9,139 nucleotides of DNA, taken from Bacteroidales bacterium UBA5342. Lineage in GTDB: Bacteria > Bacteroidota > Bacteroidia > Bacteroidales > UBA5342. The first letter of the stretch is position 1; each line of letters starts with the position of its first letter. The translations under genes were made by a program, and so were the position numbers. A model generated the notes under the pieces. It worked only from the letters and a program-made list of their open reading frames with translations, was not told the DNA's origin and made no database searches. Of the stretch, positions 6,521 to 9,139 are shown piece after piece. The stretch lies in assembly GCA_002408065.1 (NCBI GenBank), contig DHQI01000128.1, positions 40,319 to 49,457 on the forward strand. The letters are read 5' to 3'.

Positions 6521-7570
6521 TTATAATACATTTAATAAAGTCTGCGCTTTCACCTCCGTCTCTTCCCATTCTTTTTCAGGTACAGAATCCGCTGTTATAC
6601 CGGCACCCACGAACAAAGTCGCTTGCCCTTTTTCCACTTTCATACTGCGTAGGTTGACAAATAGGTACGATTCGTCACCTATACCAATCGGTCCTAAATA
6701 GCCTGTGTAGTATTCACGGGACGAACTCTCATATTTTGCAATTGCAGCTTTAGCTTTCGCCAATGGCATACCGCAAACAGCAGGCGTAGGGTGCAGAACA
6801 TCAACAACTTTAGTTAAGTCTTCGTCACTACCGATGTTAAACTCAAAAATTGTTTTCAAATGTTTCACCGTACCACTTACAATCGTATTAACATCACCCT
6901 TTTTATAGCTCAACTGAGCTTCGTTTTCCAGCTTACCGGCAATGTAATCCGTAACAATCTGTTGTTCGGTTATTTCTTTTTCCGACCATTGAAAATGACC
7001 CTTCGCAGGCAAAGTACCGGCTAAGGCATTGGTAAAACCAAGACCATTTTTCACCTCTATCAAACGTTCGGGAGTAGCCCCAATCCACATACCGGCCTGA
7101 GGCGTAATCACCAGAAAACAAAAGGCCTGAGGCATCTTATCCTTTAGTTGTTTGAGCATTTGCAAAGCAGAAAAATCTTCCGCCAAAGTCACTTGCCGAG
7201 TACGGGCTATTACGGCTTTACTAAAGTCTGCATCAGCTGTAAGATCCAAAACCACCTGATCTACTGCCCCTTCATAAGCCGCTCGATCCATTGGCACTAA
7301 AGCAGCACCAGTGTTTTCCGGCAAAGGCATCGCAGCAAAGGAACTCTTGATACACTCCTCGCCTCGTATCAAAGCCTGGCTTCTTATCAGCAGTTTAGGA
7401 TAAGCTTCACTTTCTTCATAAGGCGCAAAGACAAAACCCGATTTCAAACCCACCCCCTCAAGCAAGCTATCCACTTGCTCAGCAGCACCAGTTATCAGCT
7501 GCATCTCGTCATCACCCGGCAAAAAATAAATGGCATACGCTATCTGCCGCATCGGTTGTTCTGCACTCAT
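6521..7570 (-). CDS. menF: Isochorismate synthase MenF (chorismate-binding family)
   Basis: Converts chorismate to isochorismate, the entry step. The 349-residue protein is a chorismate-binding-fold enzyme. The expected catalytic lysine is K118 (in FSKAVIARTR), and the general-acid glutamate is E168 (in GATPERL). ALAGTLPAKG follows at 182-191, a metal glutamate region near 197-203, HPTPAVCG (260-267), YTGYLGP (288-294), GAGI (323-326) and EWEET (334-338), whose E337 is a likely Mg ligand. The N-terminal region before the core is shorter than in E. coli MenF or EntC. Anthranilate and aminodeoxychorismate synthases share the fold, and EntC-type siderophore enzymes share the reaction; location before menD supports MenF. 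The ATG is only 3 nt after the menI stop, so the two are probably coupled. Confidence 0.93.
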   Translation of the reverse strand: MSAEQPMRQIAYAIYFLPGDDEMQLITGAAEQVDSLLEGVGLKSGFVFAPYEESEAYPKLLIRSQALIRGEECIKSSFAAMPLPENTGAALVPMDRAAYEGAVDQVVLDLTADADFSKAVIARTRQVTLAEDFSALQMLKQLKDKMPQAFCFLVITPQAGMWIGATPERLIEVKNGLGFTNALAGTLPAKGHFQWSEKEITEQQIVTDYIAGKLENEAQLSYKKGDVNTIVSGTVKHLKTIFEFNIGSDEDLTKVVDVLHPTPAVCGMPLAKAKAAIAKYESSSREYYTGYLGPIGIGDESYLFVNLRSMKVEKGQATLFVGAGITADSVPEKEWEETEVKAQTLLNVL

Positions 7571-7573
7571 TCC

Positions 7574-8011
7574 TTACTTTTTTATTTCAATGATCATATT
7601 AGTCAAGCGGGCTGTCGACACCAATTTACCTTCTTCATTTGTAATGTCGATATTCCACACGTGTGTTTTCTTACCCTGATGTACCAAACGGGCTTCTCCC
7701 TTAACATAGCCATTAACAGCCATTCCTACATGATTAGCCGAGAGCTGAGCCCCTACAGCAGAGAACTTTTCGTTATCCACAAGCAAAGAAGACCCCAAGC
7801 CTCCTAATGTTTCGGCAAAAGCCAAGCTAGCACCTCCCGAAAGAATACCCATCGGTTGTATTGTGCGTTTATCCACCGGCATTTTTCCAATCACAAAATC
7901 CTCGCCTACTTCTACATATTCAATGCCTAGACTCTCCATTAAAGAGTTTTTATTCAGCGCATTCAATATAGAAATGGGAGTATTGATATTTATCTGTGAA
8001 AGATCACTCAT
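7574..8011 (-). CDS. menI: DHNA-CoA thioesterase MenI (hotdog fold, PaaI/YdiI-like)
   Basis: A 145-residue hotdog-fold thioesterase, probably hydrolysing DHNA-CoA to DHNA between MenB and MenA. It aligns throughout with E. coli YdiI: PVDKRTIQPMGIL corresponds to PVDSRTKQPFGLL, GGASLAFAE to GGASVVLAE, NANHV-like SANHV near 90, and the end SARLTN to SSRLTT. The catalytic glutamate is E67 and the conserved glutamine Q52. The His that precedes GGAS in YdiI is Ser here (S58). It is the first gene of the operon, 3 nt ahead of menF. The start is supported by an A-rich leader and a good -7 box upstream. PaaI-type thioesterases act on other aryl-CoAs, so the assignment rests on similarity plus context. 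Confidence 0.87.
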   Translation of the reverse strand: MSDLSQININTPISILNALNKNSLMESLGIEYVEVGEDFVIGKMPVDKRTIQPMGILSGGASLAFAETLGGLGSSLLVDNEKFSAVGAQLSANHVGMAVNGYVKGEARLVHQGKKTHVWNIDITNEEGKLVSTARLTNMIIEIKK

Positions 8012-8033
8012 TATTTTAAATTTTCAGAACTTA

Positions 8034-8041
8034 CAAATGTA
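8034..8041 (-). promoter_or_regulatory. menI: Candidate promoter (-7 box) for the men operon
   Basis: The minus strand reads TACATTTG, an exact TAnnTTTG match, 22 nt before the menI ATG and just downstream of the intrinsic terminator of the preceding unit. Transcription would begin about 16 nt before the start codon. No good TTG is found at the usual -33 distance; the nearest resemblance is a TTA about 22 nt further upstream. Its position between a terminator and the first gene makes it the best operon promoter candidate. Confidence 0.55.
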
Positions 8042-8075
8042 ATAAAATTGCGCTATACCCTTATAACCTAGAGGC

Positions 8076-8115
8076 AAAAAGAAGCCCCGATATCTCAATG
8101 AAATACCGGGGCTTC
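8076..8115 (-). terminator. Intrinsic terminator ending the nhaD transcription unit
   Basis: A 9-bp GC-rich stem (GAAGCCCCG paired with CGGGGCTTC, 8081-8089 and 8107-8115) is extended by three more pairs after one mismatch, with a 9-nt loop. On the minus strand it is followed at once by TTTTT (8080-8076). On the plus strand the downstream bases are not T-rich, so it works for minus-strand transcription. It separates nhaD and the small downstream frame from the men operon. Confidence 0.9.
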
Positions 8116-8138
8116 ACAACTCTAAACTAGAGAGCTCC

Positions 8139-8267
8139 TCAACAAAAGCACCTCATTATCAAAGCCAATGCTGTAATCGTTGCACAAAGCAAAAGCAATG
8201 GCACCACACCAGTTTCCTCTACCGGAAACCTTAATATTAGTGTCGCAATATTTTTAAGTTTTCTCAT
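8139..8267 (-). CDS. Possible 42-residue single-span membrane protein
   Basis: An ATG frame of 42 codons starts 2 nt after the nhaD stop (TAG-TA-ATG) and ends at TGA about 24 nt before the terminator hairpin. The product has a basic amphipathic start (MRKLKNIATLILRF), a short turn PVEETG (15-20), and one hydrophobic segment (about 21-38, VVPLLLLCATITALALI), ending in RCFC. Tight spacing after nhaD, an A-rich codon start and the terminator directly behind it favour a real, co-translated gene. I do not recognise the family, and such a short frame can arise by chance. It could be an accessory subunit of the antiporter; that is inference only. Confidence 0.4.
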   Translation of the reverse strand: MRKLKNIATLILRFPVEETGVVPLLLLCATITALALIMRCFC

Positions 8268-8269
8268 TA

Positions 8270-9076
8270 CTAAAAGATTAATGTTTGAAGGTAATAAGCT
8301 AAGACACCAGCCACATAACCCACAAAGGCTATCCAGGCCATCTTACGCATATACCATATAAAGTTAATTTTTTCGATGCCCATAGCAGCTACTCCCGCTG
8401 CCGAACCAATAATCAGGATACTACCTCCGGTTCCGGCACAATAGGCCAGCAAATTCCAAAAATCGCCATTTTGAATAAAACTCTGCAAATGACCAAGAGC
8501 CTCCATAGGTTGTATATCGTACATTCCCATCGATGCAGCGACCAATGGCACATTGTCCACAATAGCTGATATCACACCAATAATCATATTGGAAATATAC
8601 ACATTCGGCACATTGTCATTCAACCAAGCAGAAACTAAACTCAGGTGACCTGCGGATTGTAAAGCTGCTACACCTAAAAGCACGCCTAGAAAAAACAAAA
8701 CGGTAGAAATATCAACCGATTTCAAAGCAGCTATCACCGTCAGTTTACGTTGGTCCGCTTTACATTTACCATTCAAGTAACGGTCGGTAATCACCCACAT
8801 TATACCCAGACCAAGCATCATCCCCATAAAAGGGGGCAAATGTGTGTAAGTCTTAAATACAGGCACCGAGAGCAAAGCCAGCGAACCAATGGTAAGCATC
8901 GTTTTTTGTTCTTTTCGCGAAGTAAACTGAGCCGTTTCACCAGCATCCAATAGCGGAGGAATACGACGCCCCTTTACAAAACGCGAAAAAATAGACGTCA
9001 CCACCAGCATATTTACCAGACTGGGTAAAAACAAATGCCCTGGCTTGTAAAAAAAGCCCCGGAAGTAAGCCTTCAA
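8270..9076 (-). CDS. nhaD: NhaD-type Na+/H+ antiporter, C-terminal part only (5'-truncated)
   Basis: The readable frame gives 268 residues from a TTG that is unlikely to be the true start. From about residue 14 (HLFLPSLVNML) onward it follows the C-terminal part of NhaD/ion-transporter-superfamily antiporters: about seven hydrophobic segments (near 15-30, 60-74, 84-97, 121-139, 160-184, 206-233 and 245-264), with AIVDNVPLV (171-179, D174 within a membrane segment) and AGTGGSILIIGSAAG (214-228) as family hallmarks. Full-length NhaD proteins are over 400 residues. The first half, including the region expected just before LPSLV, is absent in all three minus-strand frames up to the edge, and an in-frame TAG stands at 9113-9115. 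It is therefore a truncated pseudogene, a rearranged gene, or an assembly join. It would have exchanged Na+ for H+ at the inner membrane. Confidence 0.75.
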   Translation of the reverse strand: MKAYFRGFFYKPGHLFLPSLVNMLVVTSIFSRFVKGRRIPPLLDAGETAQFTSRKEQKTMLTIGSLALLSVPVFKTYTHLPPFMGMMLGLGIMWVITDRYLNGKCKADQRKLTVIAALKSVDISTVLFFLGVLLGVAALQSAGHLSLVSAWLNDNVPNVYISNMIIGVISAIVDNVPLVAASMGMYDIQPMEALGHLQSFIQNGDFWNLLAYCAGTGGSILIIGSAAGVAAMGIEKINFIWYMRKMAWIAFVGYVAGVLAYYLQTLIF

Positions 9077-9139
9077 AGGTTTAAAGCAACCTTCTCTCGG
9101 ATGGGGTTTGTGCTAAGTCTTGGGCTGGTACTTTGTGCC
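9046..9139. other. Non-NhaD sequence fused to the truncated antiporter gene
   Basis: These bases do not encode NhaD in any minus-strand frame; stops occur in all three. On the minus strand a C-rich block (CCCC, 9106-9103) faces a G-rich block (GGGG, 9060-9057) that is followed by seven T, which looks like terminator or hairpin remains. A small imperfect palindrome with CCTT and AAGG lies near 9070-9080. I cannot identify the element. Confidence 0.35.

Noticed and set aside
6309..6701. A 130-codon plus-strand open frame across the menD/menF junction
   Set aside because: It is antisense to conserved MenD and MenF ends and runs through the hairpin repeat; no motif was found.

Overview
The window carries a compact menaquinone (vitamin K2) biosynthesis operon. 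All recognisable genes lie on the minus strand. Protein sequences, the gene set and two exact matches to the Bacteroidota -7 promoter box (TAnnTTTG), with no strong Shine-Dalgarno sites, point to a member of the Bacteroidota. A flavobacteria-like lineage is likely by gene order, but that last step is inference.

Layout in transcription order, from high to low coordinates. (1) 9139-8139: the C-terminal part of an NhaD-type Na+/H+ antiporter whose N-terminal half is absent, followed 2 nt later by a possible 42-residue single-span membrane protein, then a clear intrinsic terminator (8076-8115). (2) 8041-7574: a candidate promoter and the hotdog thioesterase menI. (3) 7570-689: menF, menD, menB, menA, menC and menE. 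(4) 656-1: the N-terminal 218 residues of a peptidase-U32 family protein that runs off the left edge.

The men genes convert chorismate to isochorismate (MenF), then SEPHCHC (MenD). After an absent MenH step they go from SHCHC to o-succinylbenzoate (MenC), OSB-CoA (MenE), DHNA-CoA (MenB) and DHNA (MenI), and finally to prenylated demethylmenaquinone (MenA). Only menH and the final methyltransferase (menG/ubiE) are missing. All key catalytic motifs I checked are intact, except that MenI has Ser where E. coli YdiI has the His of the HGG motif.

The most unusual feature is non-coding. Each of the four men junctions with a real gap (menF/menD, menD/menB, menB/menA, menA/menC) holds a short-period repeat array that starts within 0-4 nt of the upstream stop codon. 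Two are 10-nt-period arrays sharing the unit N3-C[AG]CA[AG]AG. Two are large imperfect hairpins whose arms are tandem 7- to 8-nt units. Tightly packed junctions (menI/menF with 3 nt, menC/menE with a 4-nt overlap) lack them.

No RNA genes, CRISPR arrays, transposases or phage genes were seen. I found no convincing new enzymatic or defence system; this is core metabolism with an interesting intergenic repeat pattern and a damaged or chimeric right edge.
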